The notes beneath the pieces were generated by a model. It searched no databases. It saw only the letters and a program-made list of their open reading frames with translations, and had not been told where the DNA came from. From positions 1 through 15,550 of the forward strand of contig CAZIGM010000039.1 of the NCBI GenBank assembly GCA_964538675.1: a DNA stretch of 15,550 nt, in the 5' to 3' direction. This stretch comes from CAZIGM01 sp964538675. Lineage in GTDB: Bacteria > Bacillota > Bacilli > Tepidibacillales > Tepidibacillaceae. Shown here piece after piece: positions 1 to 8,862 of this stretch; within the stretch, counting starts at the first letter, position 1; the number at the start of each line of letters is the position of its first letter. Made by a program: the position numbers and the translations under genes.

Positions 1-923
1 AATATATCTGCTAAATCCGTTTTTAATCTAGGTAAAATTACTTGTGTTTCTGGATCACCAAACCTTGCGTTGAATTCAATTACCTTAATTCCATTATTAG
101 TTATCATCAACCCTGCATATAGAATGCCTTTAAACGAACAACCTTCTAAGACTAGAGCTTTGGCAATAGGTTTAAGAACGGTATTATATACTTCTTCTAT
201 TAATTCTTTATTCATCTGGGGCACTGGTGAATACGTACCCATTCCTCCAGTATTAGGTCCCTTATCATCGTCAAATACTGGTTTATGATCTTGTGCTGGT
301 TCCATTGGTAAAACTATTTCTCCATCAACAAAAGCCATAACAGTTAATTCTTCACCTTCTAAATATTCTTCTATAACTATTTTCTCCCCAGCTTGTCCAA
401 AGATTTTGTTACTCATCATTTCATTAATTGCATTTAACGCTTCCTCCAATTGATGCGTTACTATAACACCTTTTCCAGCTGCAAGCCCGTCAGCTTTAAT
501 AACAATAGGAGTACCTTTTTCTTGAACATAAGCTATTGCTTTATCTTTTGATTTAAAAACCTGATAATCCCCTGAAGGTATTTTATATTTTTTCATTAAT
601 TCCTTCGCAAAAGATTTGCTTCCCTCAATTTGGGCAGCCAATTTATTAGGTCCAACAATAAGTAGTTTTTGTTCTGTAAAAAAATCAACTATGCCGCCTA
701 ATAGTGGATTTTCTGGACCGACAAAGGTTAAATCAACCTCATTAATTTTAACTGCATCAACCAAACCTTGTAAATCCGTCTCTTTTATAGGTAAACAGAT
801 AGCATCCTTTTCTATACCACCATTTCCAGGTGCACAATAAACTTTATCAATTTTAGAACTTTTTTTAAGTGATTGAACTATTGCATGCTCCCTACCACCT
901 TGTCCCACAACTAATACATTCAT
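1..923 (-). CDS. purD: Phosphoribosylamine-glycine ligase (GAR synthetase), 3' end cut by window edge
   Basis: PurD joins glycine to 5-phosphoribosylamine using ATP, the second step of de novo purine synthesis, in the cytoplasm. The frame opens at an ATG (923-921) reading MNVLVVGQGGREHAIV, the family's glycine-rich N-terminus. GAGGAGG lies a few bases upstream, which fixes the start. About 307 residues are visible. They include the ATP-grasp segment KADGLAAGKGVIV near residue 150, GPNTGGMGTYSP around 240 and EFNARFGDPETQ near 290, which carries metal- and nucleotide-binding residues. The family is usually about 420 residues, so roughly the last quarter lies left of the window. It is the last visible gene of the purine operon, as in Bacillus, and is separated from purH by a 154-base gap holding a repeat. 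Identification is secure. Confidence 0.97.
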   Translation of the reverse strand, partial: MNVLVVGQGGREHAIVQSLKKSSKIDKVYCAPGNGGIEKDAICLPIKETDLQGLVDAVKINEVDLTFVGPENPLLGGIVDFFTEQKLLIVGPNKLAAQIEGSKSFAKELMKKYKIPSGDYQVFKSKDKAIAYVQEKGTPIVIKADGLAAGKGVIVTHQLEEALNAINEMMSNKIFGQAGEKIVIEEYLEGEELTVMAFVDGEIVLPMEPAQDHKPVFDDDKGPNTGGMGTYSPVPQMNKELIEEVYNTVLKPIAKALVLEGCSFKGILYAGLMITNNGIKVIEFNARFGDPETQVILPRLKTDLADI

Positions 924-968
924 ATATATTCCTCCTCAGTGGGGACGTTTTCTTGCCACATTTGAACA

Positions 969-1038
969 CAACAATCTGAACAAAACGAAGAATCTATCAA
1001 AAATAAAAAAGATTCTTCGGCTATGTCTCAGAATGACA
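969..1038. repeat. Palindromic extragenic repeat of the TGTCATTCTGAG...GAAGAATC type
   Basis: The purH-purD gap contains two inverted half-sites. On the plus strand the left arm reads TCTGAACAAAACGAAGAATC (about 975-994), and on the minus strand the right arm reads TGTCATTCTGAGACATAGC (1038-1020) followed by CGAAGAATC. CGAAGAATC (986-994) and GATTCTTCG (1011-1019) form a 9-bp stem around an A-rich loop. The pattern matches the widely scattered extragenic repeat with core TGTCATTCTGAG...AGCGAAGAATC, known by sight in many bacteria. The left arm is degraded, so this looks like an old copy. The RNA hairpin lies inside the operon transcript and could affect purD mRNA level; that is inference. Confidence 0.7.
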
Positions 1039-1077
1039 AAGAGTGACAAGCGAAACATCCACTTTCATCTCTTAATG

Positions 1078-2619
1078 TTAATGTTTAAAGTGGCGTATTC
1101 CTGTAAATACCATTGCAATTCCATGTTTATCTGCTTCGAGTATTGAATCTTCATCTCTAATTGATCCACCTGTTTGAATAATTGCAGTAATTCCTGCCTT
1201 TGCAGCTTCTAAAACCGTGTCATTCATTGGGAAAAACGCATCTGATGCTAAAACCGCACCATTAGATTTAATCCCAGCTTGTTCAATAGCTATTTTTGCA
1301 GCCCCAACTCTGTTCATCTGTCCTGCACCAATTCCAATAGTTTGATTATCTTTAGCCAAAACAATGGCATTAGATTTAACATGTTTTACCGCTTTCCAAG
1401 CAAATTTTAATTGCTCTAGTTCATCATTTGTTGGTTGACGCATTGTAACTACTTTAAGCTCTTCATCAATTAATTCCTTCTCATCCTCATTTTGTATTAA
1501 TAATCCCCCTAATACTGAGGTTGTTTTTACTAACCCGTTATATTCATTCTCACTTGCTAATTCTAATAAACGAATATTTTTCTTCTCAGATAAAATATCT
1601 ATTGCCTTATCTAAGAATTTTGGTGCAATTATTACCTCTAGAAATATTTCTTTTAATTGTATAGCCGTCTCTTCATCTATTTCTTGATTAGTTGCGACTA
1701 TTCCCCCAAAAATAGATATTGGATCAGCATCATAGGCTTTATTAAATGCTTCAAATAGAGTTTTTCCTACTGCTATCCCACAAGGGTTCATATGTTTAAC
1801 AGCGACCACTACTGGTTGCTCCTTATATTCTTTTACGATTTGCCATGCAGCATTTGTGTCTTGAATATTGTTATATGATAATTCTTTACCATGTAATTGT
1901 TTTGCAAGTGGAAGTCCTTGCTTTATTAAATCTTGTTTGTAAAAACTCGCCTTTTGATGTGGATTCTCTCCATATCGAAGATTCTGTACTTTTTCATATG
2001 TTAAGGTTAATTTATCCGGAAATGACTCTTCTACTTGCTCTGTTACATATTGTGCTATGTATGAATCATAAGCAGCGGTATGTCTAAATACCTTTGCAGC
2101 TAATTTTTTCTTTACTTCGATACCTACTTCATTATTTACTGTTAATTCTTCTAAAACTGCAGAATAATCGTCAGGGTCAACAATAACTGCTACATCCTGA
2201 TAATTTTTTGCTGCTGCACGTAACATTGAAGGTCCGCCAATATCAATATTTTCAATCGCTTCTTCCCACGTTACATCAGGCTTTGAGATAGTTTCCTTAA
2301 AAGGATAAAGATTAACTACTACTAAATCTATTAAAGAAATACCATGTTTTTTTAATTGTTCCATATGCTCATTATTATCTCGTATGCCTAATAATCCTCC
2401 AAAAATATTGGGATGTAATGTTTTTAATCTACCATCCATTATTTCCGGAAATCCCGTTATTTCAGAAATTGAAATAACTTGCAAACCAGCTTGTTCTAAA
2501 ACCCTTTTTGTTCCACCCGTTGAAATAAGCTCAAAACCTAAGCTGCGAAGTTCTTTAGCAAACTCTATAATTCCTTTTTTGTCAGAAACACTTAATAACG
2601 CTCTTCTTTTATTTGCCAT
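1078..2619 (-). CDS. purH: Bifunctional AICAR formyltransferase / IMP cyclohydrolase
   Basis: PurH carries out the last two steps to IMP: formylation of AICAR with 10-formyl-tetrahydrofolate, then ring closure of FAICAR. At 513 residues it is full length for the family. The N-terminal MGS-like cyclohydrolase domain covers about residues 1-200, opening with RRALLSVSDKKGI and containing STGGT near 33-37 and DIGGPSMLRAAAKN at 126-139. The transformylase domain follows, with RYGENPHQ at 215-222 and the catalytic Lys-His pair in VKHMNPCG (K275, H276). The ATG is preceded by AGGAG. The gene starts three bases after the purN stop, so the two are almost certainly translationally coupled. No damage or unusual residue was seen. 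Confidence 0.98.
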   Translation of the reverse strand: MANKRRALLSVSDKKGIIEFAKELRSLGFELISTGGTKRVLEQAGLQVISISEITGFPEIMDGRLKTLHPNIFGGLLGIRDNNEHMEQLKKHGISLIDLVVVNLYPFKETISKPDVTWEEAIENIDIGGPSMLRAAAKNYQDVAVIVDPDDYSAVLEELTVNNEVGIEVKKKLAAKVFRHTAAYDSYIAQYVTEQVEESFPDKLTLTYEKVQNLRYGENPHQKASFYKQDLIKQGLPLAKQLHGKELSYNNIQDTNAAWQIVKEYKEQPVVVAVKHMNPCGIAVGKTLFEAFNKAYDADPISIFGGIVATNQEIDEETAIQLKEIFLEVIIAPKFLDKAIDILSEKKNIRLLELASENEYNGLVKTTSVLGGLLIQNEDEKELIDEELKVVTMRQPTNDELEQLKFAWKAVKHVKSNAIVLAKDNQTIGIGAGQMNRVGAAKIAIEQAGIKSNGAVLASDAFFPMNDTVLEAAKAGITAIIQTGGSIRDEDSILEADKHGIAMVFTGIRHFKH

Positions 2620-2622
2620 TTC

Positions 2623-3231
2623 CTACTCTCCTTTTATTATTACTCTTCTACCATCTACTATGACCTTATCAGATAAAACTAAATTTAAAGCTTCAAGTAA
2701 TAATTTATGTTCTACTAGATGAATTTTATCTGTCAATGTTTCTATCGTGTCATGCTCTTCAATAGTAACAACCTTTTGCTTAATTATTGGTCCTGTATCC
2801 ATTCCCTCATCAACAAAATGTACTGTTACCCCAGTAAATTTAGTGCCATAGTTTATAGCTTGCTCAATAGCATCTTTACCTCGAAAGGACGGTAATAATG
2901 AAGGATGCAAATTTATTATTCTATTATTATAAGCTCTCAATAAAATAGGTCCAATAAGTTTCATGTAACCAGCCAAAACAATATAATCTATTTTCATTTC
3001 CTGTAATATTTCTACGATATCTGATTCATATGCCTCTTTATCTGTATATTTTTTAGGTTCAAATGAAAAAATAGGAATTTCTTCTATTATAGCTCTTGTA
3101 TTCACATAAGCTTTTGGCTTGTCAGATACTAAAAGATTAATTCTTCCAGCTAAAAGGTTGTTTTTCTGAGCATCTATAAGACTTTGAAAATTAGTACCAT
3201 TGCCTGATGCAAATACCGCAATTCTCTTCAT
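2623..3231 (-). CDS. purN: Phosphoribosylglycinamide formyltransferase, folate-dependent
   Basis: PurN transfers a formyl group from 10-formyl-tetrahydrofolate to GAR, the third step of the pathway. The protein has 202 residues, the normal length. It opens with MKRIAVFASGNGTNFQSLI, a phosphate-binding loop. The catalytic set is present: N107 and H109 in INLHPSLLPSF and D145 in DEGMDTGPII, equivalent to the Asn-His-Asp trio of E. coli PurN. Its Shine-Dalgarno site (AGGAG) lies unusually far from the ATG, about 12-13 bases, so initiation may be weaker than for its neighbours. It lies 43 bases after purM and three before purH. This is the formate-independent enzyme; no PurT is present in the window. 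Confidence 0.97.
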   Translation of the reverse strand: MKRIAVFASGNGTNFQSLIDAQKNNLLAGRINLLVSDKPKAYVNTRAIIEEIPIFSFEPKKYTDKEAYESDIVEILQEMKIDYIVLAGYMKLIGPILLRAYNNRIINLHPSLLPSFRGKDAIEQAINYGTKFTGVTVHFVDEGMDTGPIIKQKVVTIEEHDTIETLTDKIHLVEHKLLLEALNLVLSDKVIVDGRRVIIKGE

Positions 3232-3274
3232 TTCTATTATTCAACTCCTAAAAATCTCTGATACTATGTTTATC

Positions 3275-4303
3275 TTAGTCTATAAGTACTACTCCCTGAC
3301 TTCCTTTACTGATATTACCTAAAACTGTAACTTCTTCACCTAAGCCCTTAGCTATATTAATAATATTATCTTTGTCTTCCTTATTAATAATTAGAATAAA
3401 ACCAATTCCCATGTTAAAAGTACGATATAAATCATAATTATCTACATCCCCTAATTCTTTAAGTAAATTAAATATAGGGGGTATTTTCCAAGTATTAAGT
3501 TCAATATTTGCCTGAAGGTTGTCTGGCAAAATTCTTGGTATATTCTCAACTAGCCCTCCTCCGGTAATATGCGCCATTCCTTTAATTGAAAAATGTTTTA
3601 AAATCTTTAAGATCGTTTTTACGTATATTCTTGTCGGTTTAAGTAATTCATCTCCTAATCTATTTTCCAATTCGGGTATATAAGCATTAATATGATAGTT
3701 ATTATTAGTAAAAAGCAAATGCCGAACTAAAGAGAATCCATTACTATGAAGCCCATTAGATGATAAACCAAGAATAATGTCTCCTTCTTCTATATTCGAT
3801 CCATCTACTATTCTATCTTCTTCAACTACACCGACTGCAAATCCCGCGACATCATATTCTCCATTGCTGTACATTCCAGGCATTTCAGCGGTTTCTCCTC
3901 CAACTAAAGAACATCCAGCTTGTATACAACCTTCGGATATTCCTTCAACTATATTTTCAACCTGTTCAGGTAAAAGCTTTCCAGTAGCTATATAATCTAA
4001 AAAGAATAAAGGTTCAGCACCTTGCACAATAATATCATTTACACACATAGCAACTAAGTCGATGCCAATTGTATCATGAATATTCATTTCAAAAGCTATT
4101 TTTAGTTTTGTTCCAACTCCATCCGTACCTGAGACTAGAACTGGACTTTTGTATTTATTCTCTAAAGCAAACAAACTTCCATATCCACCTAACCCAGCTT
4201 TTACACCTTTTCGATATGTTTTTGTAACGTGTTGTTTCATACGATTCACAGCTTCATTACCGGCATCGATATCAACACCCGCTTTTTTATAAGCTTCACT
4301 CAT
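3275..4303 (-). CDS. purM: Phosphoribosylformylglycinamidine cyclo-ligase (AIR synthetase)
   Basis: PurM closes the imidazole ring of FGAM with ATP to give AIR, the fifth step. The product is 342 residues, the usual length. Near the N-terminus it has GLGGYGSLFAL (around 38-48) and the nucleotide-binding segment SGTDGVGTK (58-66), then AMCVNDIIVQGAEPLFFLDY and, about residue 137, GGETAEMPGMY. These are hallmarks of the PurM/PurL superfamily. The start is placed at the ATG 4303-4301. A TTG directly upstream is also in frame, but GGGAGG is better spaced (nine bases) from the ATG. The gene follows purF by 21 bases and is followed by purN. Confidence 0.97.
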   Translation of the reverse strand: MSEAYKKAGVDIDAGNEAVNRMKQHVTKTYRKGVKAGLGGYGSLFALENKYKSPVLVSGTDGVGTKLKIAFEMNIHDTIGIDLVAMCVNDIIVQGAEPLFFLDYIATGKLLPEQVENIVEGISEGCIQAGCSLVGGETAEMPGMYSNGEYDVAGFAVGVVEEDRIVDGSNIEEGDIILGLSSNGLHSNGFSLVRHLLFTNNNYHINAYIPELENRLGDELLKPTRIYVKTILKILKHFSIKGMAHITGGGLVENIPRILPDNLQANIELNTWKIPPIFNLLKELGDVDNYDLYRTFNMGIGFILIINKEDKDNIINIAKGLGEEVTVLGNISKGSQGVVLID

Positions 4304-4324
4304 CAATGTCGCCCTCCCTTCTAT

Positions 4325-5725
4325 TTAAGTATTTGGAAAAACATCTGTAGGATATTCAGAATCAAAACAAGCCAAACAATAGCCGTTAGAAAAATCATTC
4401 TTGTTCTTCTTTTCTATAGCTTCTATCATACCCTCTACACTTAAAAACTTTAAAGAGTCTGCGCCGATATGTTCCCTTATTTCTTCAATGCTTTTATTTG
4501 CCGCTATTAATTCTTCTCTTGATGATATATCAATTCCGTAAAAGCAAGGATTTTCAACAGGTGGTGAGCTAATCCTAACATGTACTTCTGTAGCACCAGC
4601 TTCCCTTAACATTTTGACAATCCTTCCACTAGTAGTTCCTCTTACTATAGAATCATCAATCATAACAACCCTTTTCCCCTCAACCACTTTGCGAACAGAG
4701 CTAAGCTTCATCCTAACACCTTTTTCTCTTAGTTCTTGGCTTGGTTGAATAAAGGTTCTAGCTACGTAACGATTTTTTATCAAACCTAATTCGAATGGAA
4801 TACCAGATGCTTCAGCATAACCTATTGCTGCTGATATACTAGAATCAGGTACTCCAGTAACTACATCCGCATTTACTGGACTTTCTTCAGCTAATTTTTT
4901 CCCTAGTCTTTTTCTTGCCAGATGAACATTAACTCCTCCAATATCACTATCAGGTCTAGCAAAGTATATATATTCAAAGCAACATGTAGCCTTCCTTGTT
5001 TGCATTGTAAATCTTTGCGATCTAAAGTCATTATTTTCGAAAACTAAAAATTCCCCTGGATCTATATCACGTACATAAGTAGCACCGACTTCGTCAAAAG
5101 CGCAAGTTTCTGAGGAAACAAGATAACCTCCATTAAGATGTCCTAAAGCCAACGGTCTTATTCCGTTTGGATCAACAGCCGCAATTATTTTTTCATTCGT
5201 CATAATTAATAACGCATACGCACCTTTAATTACACTTAGTGCTTCTTTAACCGCGTCCTCGATACTCTCATACATTGACCTTGCTATAAGATGAGCTATA
5301 ACCTCCGTATCACTAGTTGTTTGAAAAATTGAACCTTGCCCTTCTAATTGATGACGAATCTGCGATGCATTTACAAGATTGCCATTTGTTGCAAGAGCTA
5401 TCTCACCACCACGGTATTTAAAAACTAATGGTTGTGCATTCTCTAAAGAACTTGATCCAGTTGTTGAATATCTAACATGTCCAATTCCCTTTGTTCCAAC
5501 TAATTTATTTAACTCCTTATTACCAAAGGCTTCAGTTACTAATCCCATTCCTCGATGATAAGTAAAATTCTCATTATCTGATGTAACAATTCCTGCACTT
5601 TCTTGTCCTCTATGCTGTAAGGCATGTAAACCATAATATATTAGTTGAGGCGACTCTTTTAGATTATATACCCCAAACACACCACATTCTTCATTCATTT
5701 TATCGAATACTATTTCATCACGCAT
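4325..5725 (-). CDS. purF: Amidophosphoribosyltransferase, Fe-S type, with propeptide
   Basis: PurF makes 5-phosphoribosylamine from PRPP and glutamine, the committed step of the pathway. It is an N-terminal nucleophile glutaminase fused to a phosphoribosyltransferase. From the ATG at 5725 the product has 466 residues. MRDEIVFDKMNEE is a 13-residue propeptide expected to be removed to expose Cys14 (CGVFGVY). Cys249, Cys394, Cys450 and Cys453 sit where the four ligands of the [4Fe-4S] cluster occur in B. subtilis PurF, so this is the oxygen-sensitive clostridial/Bacillus type. The PRPP loop is VVMIDDSIVRGTTS (353-366). The start codon lies inside the end of purL (16-base overlap) and GGAAGGA precedes it. 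A longer TTG start at 5743 is possible but lacks a proper ribosome site. Confidence 0.97.
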   Translation of the reverse strand: MRDEIVFDKMNEECGVFGVYNLKESPQLIYYGLHALQHRGQESAGIVTSDNENFTYHRGMGLVTEAFGNKELNKLVGTKGIGHVRYSTTGSSSLENAQPLVFKYRGGEIALATNGNLVNASQIRHQLEGQGSIFQTTSDTEVIAHLIARSMYESIEDAVKEALSVIKGAYALLIMTNEKIIAAVDPNGIRPLALGHLNGGYLVSSETCAFDEVGATYVRDIDPGEFLVFENNDFRSQRFTMQTRKATCCFEYIYFARPDSDIGGVNVHLARKRLGKKLAEESPVNADVVTGVPDSSISAAIGYAEASGIPFELGLIKNRYVARTFIQPSQELREKGVRMKLSSVRKVVEGKRVVMIDDSIVRGTTSGRIVKMLREAGATEVHVRISSPPVENPCFYGIDISSREELIAANKSIEEIREHIGADSLKFLSVEGMIEAIEKKNKNDFSNGYCLACFDSEYPTDVFPNT

Positions 5726-7944
5726 GGAATCGCATCCTTCCAAGACTTGATTACTAAATCAATATCCAAATTAATTATTTGATCGTCACAATAAGTTACT
5801 TCTAGATAATCAGAAACCACTACTCCAATGTCTTGACATTTTATCCCGGTTCTATTGGCAATACTCATAACATCTATTACATTATCAGGTGAAACAGATA
5901 ATAAAATTCTTGACTGTGACTCACTGAATAAATAGGATTCTACTGTTAATTCGCTAGTTAGGTCTATGCTTGCTCCTAAATTACCAGATATACAAGATTC
6001 AGCTAATGCAATTGCTAGACCTCCGTCACTTAAATCATGAGCAGATTTTATATAACCCAGTTTTATAGACTCTAATACTACTTCTTGGGTTTTCTTCTCT
6101 ATTTTTAAATCTATCTTTGGTGGTTTCCCTTCCGTTTTCTCTAATATTAATTTTTGAAACTCAGTACCCGACAACTCATTATAAGTTTCTCCCAATAATA
6201 AAATGCGATCATCTATATTTTTAAATCCTTGAGTCGTTATGTGATTAATATCAGATATTAATCCCACCATACCTACAATTGGTGTAGGATAAATTGCTTT
6301 ACCCTTCGTTTCATTATAAAAGCTTACATTACCCCCTATAACTGGAGTTTCTAGTGCATCACATGCAAGACTCATTCCATCAACAGCTTTTTCAAATTGC
6401 CAATATATTTCTGGTTTTTCAGGATTACCAAAATTAATCCCATCGGTTAATGCTAGTGGAGTCGCACCTGAACAAATAATATTGCGAGCCGCTTCTGCTA
6501 CAGCTATTGCTCCACCCACATATGGATCAAGATATATATATCTACCATTACCGTCAGTGGTAATTGCAAGAGCTTTATTAGTTCCTCTTATTGTAATTAC
6601 TGCAGCATCACATCCAGGTTTTACTGCTGTGCTTGTCCTAACCATATGGTCATATTGACGGTAAACCCATTCTTTACTAGCTATGTTAGCTGTTGATATC
6701 ATGTCTATTAATAATTGATTTAGATTATTTATTTTAATTTGGTCTATGTCAGACTTTATTAATTGATTTTCGGAATAATATGTTGGTTCTTCACTTGACA
6801 TCTTATATACTGGTACTTCATCAACAAGGGTATTAACAGGTATGTCGGTAACAACTTGTTGATTTTCAATTAAGCGATACTGCCCATCACTGGTTACCTT
6901 TCCAATAACAGCAGAGTACAATCCCCATTTATCAAAAACATTCTTAACTTCCTCTTCCTTACCTTTCTTTACAACGACTAACATTCTTTCTTGAGATTCT
7001 GATAACATTATCTCATAAGGAGTCATATTCAACTCACGTCTAGGTACCTTTGATAAATCTAACTCAATCCCCGTACCAGCTTTACTTGCCATTTCCGAAC
7101 TTGAACTAGTTAAACCAGCGGCACCCATATCTTGTATTCCCTCTATTATATTTAAATCTATTAATTCCAAGGTTGCTTCTAATAAAAGTTTTTCCATAAA
7201 AGGATCACCAACCTGTACAGAAGGTCTTTTTGACTCAGAGGACTCATTTAATTCTTCAGAAGCAAAGGTTGCACCATGAATTCCATCTCTACCTGTACTA
7301 GCTCCAACGTACATTACTGAATTCCCTACACCTTTAGCTAGCCCCTTTTGGATTTTATTATGATCTATAATTCCTACACACATTGCATTTACTAATGGAT
7401 TACCTCTATATGATTCATCAAAAACTACTTCGCCACCAACTGTTGGTATCCCCATGCAATTCCCATAATCAGCAATACCAGCTACTACATTTTTAAATAA
7501 ATATTTTACTTTGTCATCATCTAGAGGACCAAAACGTAATGAATTAAGCAATGCAATAGGTCTGGCACCCATTGAAAAAACATCACGAATTATTCCTCCA
7601 ACACCAGTTGCTGCACCTTGATAAGGTTCAATTGCAGAAGGATGATTATGACTTTCAATCTTAAACACAACTGCTTGATTGTCTCCTATATCTACTATTC
7701 CTGCACCCTCACCAGGTCCTTGTAGAACGTGCTCCCCTTTAGTTGGAAATCTTTTTAATATAGGTTTAGACGTTTTATAACTACAATGTTCTGACCACAT
7801 AACACTAAATAACCCTGTTTCTACATAGTTCGGGTAATGTCCTATTAATTCTATAACATGATTGTACTCTTCATCAGAAAGACCTAATTCTCTATAAATC
7901 TTTTGCTCTTTTATCTCCTCGGAGGATGGTTCATGATGCTTCAT
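5710..7944 (-). CDS. purL: FGAM synthase, large ATP-binding subunit (small-type PurL)
   Basis: PurL uses ATP and ammonia to convert FGAR to FGAM, the fourth step. At 744 residues it is the short form, which lacks glutaminase and PurS-like domains and needs PurQ and PurS as partners; both are encoded just upstream. Visible motifs are SVMWSEHCSYKTSK (47-60), GPGEGAGIVDIG (76-87), ESHNHPSAIEPYQGA (97-111), the internal-repeat motif PGCDAAVI and GGNVSFYNETKG in the second half. These fit two PurM-like halves. GGAGGG lies six bases before the ATG. It overlaps purQ by 14 bases and purF by 16, which suggests coupled translation in fixed ratio. Confidence 0.98.
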   Translation of the reverse strand: MKHHEPSSEEIKEQKIYRELGLSDEEYNHVIELIGHYPNYVETGLFSVMWSEHCSYKTSKPILKRFPTKGEHVLQGPGEGAGIVDIGDNQAVVFKIESHNHPSAIEPYQGAATGVGGIIRDVFSMGARPIALLNSLRFGPLDDDKVKYLFKNVVAGIADYGNCMGIPTVGGEVVFDESYRGNPLVNAMCVGIIDHNKIQKGLAKGVGNSVMYVGASTGRDGIHGATFASEELNESSESKRPSVQVGDPFMEKLLLEATLELIDLNIIEGIQDMGAAGLTSSSSEMASKAGTGIELDLSKVPRRELNMTPYEIMLSESQERMLVVVKKGKEEEVKNVFDKWGLYSAVIGKVTSDGQYRLIENQQVVTDIPVNTLVDEVPVYKMSSEEPTYYSENQLIKSDIDQIKINNLNQLLIDMISTANIASKEWVYRQYDHMVRTSTAVKPGCDAAVITIRGTNKALAITTDGNGRYIYLDPYVGGAIAVAEAARNIICSGATPLALTDGINFGNPEKPEIYWQFEKAVDGMSLACDALETPVIGGNVSFYNETKGKAIYPTPIVGMVGLISDINHITTQGFKNIDDRILLLGETYNELSGTEFQKLILEKTEGKPPKIDLKIEKKTQEVVLESIKLGYIKSAHDLSDGGLAIALAESCISGNLGASIDLTSELTVESYLFSESQSRILLSVSPDNVIDVMSIANRTGIKCQDIGVVVSDYLEVTYCDDQIINLDIDLVIKSWKDAIPCVMK

Positions 7945-8611
7945 TTTTTTCCCTCCAGTTATTTAATATGGATAAAAATAATCTCTTCCCATCAGAAGTA
8001 CCTAATATATCAGAGACTGCTCTTTCAGGATGAGGCATCATACCCAAAATATTTCCCTCTTTATTTACTATACCTGCTATATCATTTACCGATCCATTGG
8101 GATTCGTTTTATATTTAAATATTACTTGATTATTGTTCTTTAGTTCTTCTAAAGTTTTTTGATCACAGTAATAATTCCCTTCACCATGAGCTATTGGTAT
8201 CTTTATTTCTTCTCCTTGTTTGTATTGATTTGTAAATATAGTTTTGTTATTATTTACGATGATTGTTTCCGTTGAGCATATAAATTGCAAATTTTCATTT
8301 TTTTTCATAGCACCTGGCAGTAAACCTGCTTCAAGTAATATCTGAAAACCATTACATATACCCAATATATACTTCCCTTGCAAAGCGACCTTTTCTACTT
8401 CTTTCATAATTGGTGAAAACCTTGCTATTGCCCCAGAACGAAGATAGTCACCATATGAAAAGCCTCCAGGAAGAATAATACAATCATATCCTGATAAATT
8501 CATTTCTTGATACCATACATAGTCTACTTTTTCTTTTAACACATCTTCTATAGCATGGTAGCAATCTAAATCACAATTTGATCCAGGAAATACAATGACA
8601 GCAAACCTCAT
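7931..8611 (-). CDS. purQ: FGAM synthase, glutaminase subunit
   Basis: PurQ is the class I glutamine amidotransferase that frees ammonia from glutamine and passes it to PurL through a complex that includes PurS. The product has 226 residues, the usual size. It starts MRFAVIVFPGSNCD, typical of PurQ. The nucleophile is Cys86 in GICNGFQILLEAGLLPG, and His194 and Glu196 in MMPHPERAV complete the triad. FSYGDYLRSGA (51-61) is another family marker. The ATG overlaps the purS stop as ATGA, and the 3' end overlaps purL by 14 bases. That arrangement matches the physical complex formed by the three products. Confidence 0.98.
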   Translation of the reverse strand: MRFAVIVFPGSNCDLDCYHAIEDVLKEKVDYVWYQEMNLSGYDCIILPGGFSYGDYLRSGAIARFSPIMKEVEKVALQGKYILGICNGFQILLEAGLLPGAMKKNENLQFICSTETIIVNNNKTIFTNQYKQGEEIKIPIAHGEGNYYCDQKTLEELKNNNQVIFKYKTNPNGSVNDIAGIVNKEGNILGMMPHPERAVSDILGTSDGKRLFLSILNNWREKNEAS

Positions 8612-8862
8612 ACCATCACCTCACTTAATTCAAACTTGTAATCTTCAATCACTGTATTTGCTAGTAATTTTTCACACATTTCCTTTAATCTTTCTTCAGC
8701 TACACTATATTTATCTACATTTAATTCCAACTCAATAAATTTCCCTATCCGAACTTCTTTCGTTTCATCATATCCTAGAGATATAAGTGAATCTCTTACT
8801 GCCTTGCCTTGGGGATCTAATATTCCTTCTCTTAAAGTTACATAAACCTTTGCTTTAAACAA
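8608..8862 (-). CDS. purS: FGAM synthase, PurS bridging subunit
   Basis: PurS is a small structural subunit that lets PurQ and short-form PurL form an active FGAM synthase. The protein has 84 residues, with the family pattern KVYVTLREGILDPQGKAV at the N-terminus and VEERLKEM-like sequence (AEERLKEMCEKLL) before the last strand. It uses a TTG start (8862-8860). GGGGGAG lies six bases upstream and no ATG is nearby, so TTG is the likely true start. It overlaps the purC stop by eight bases and purQ by four. Its position between purC and purQ is the standard Bacillus order. Confidence 0.96.
   Translation of the reverse strand: MFKAKVYVTLREGILDPQGKAVRDSLISLGYDETKEVRIGKFIELELNVDKYSVAEERLKEMCEKLLANTVIEDYKFELSEVMV

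Noticed and set aside
1845..2722. Plus-strand open frames of 80-112 codons across purH and purN.
   Set aside because: They lie antisense to conserved purine genes, lack ribosome sites and resemble no protein family.
5726..5743. Upstream TTG start for purF, adding six residues.
   Set aside because: The Shine-Dalgarno-like GGAAGGA lies inside that extension, at the proper distance for the ATG at 5725.
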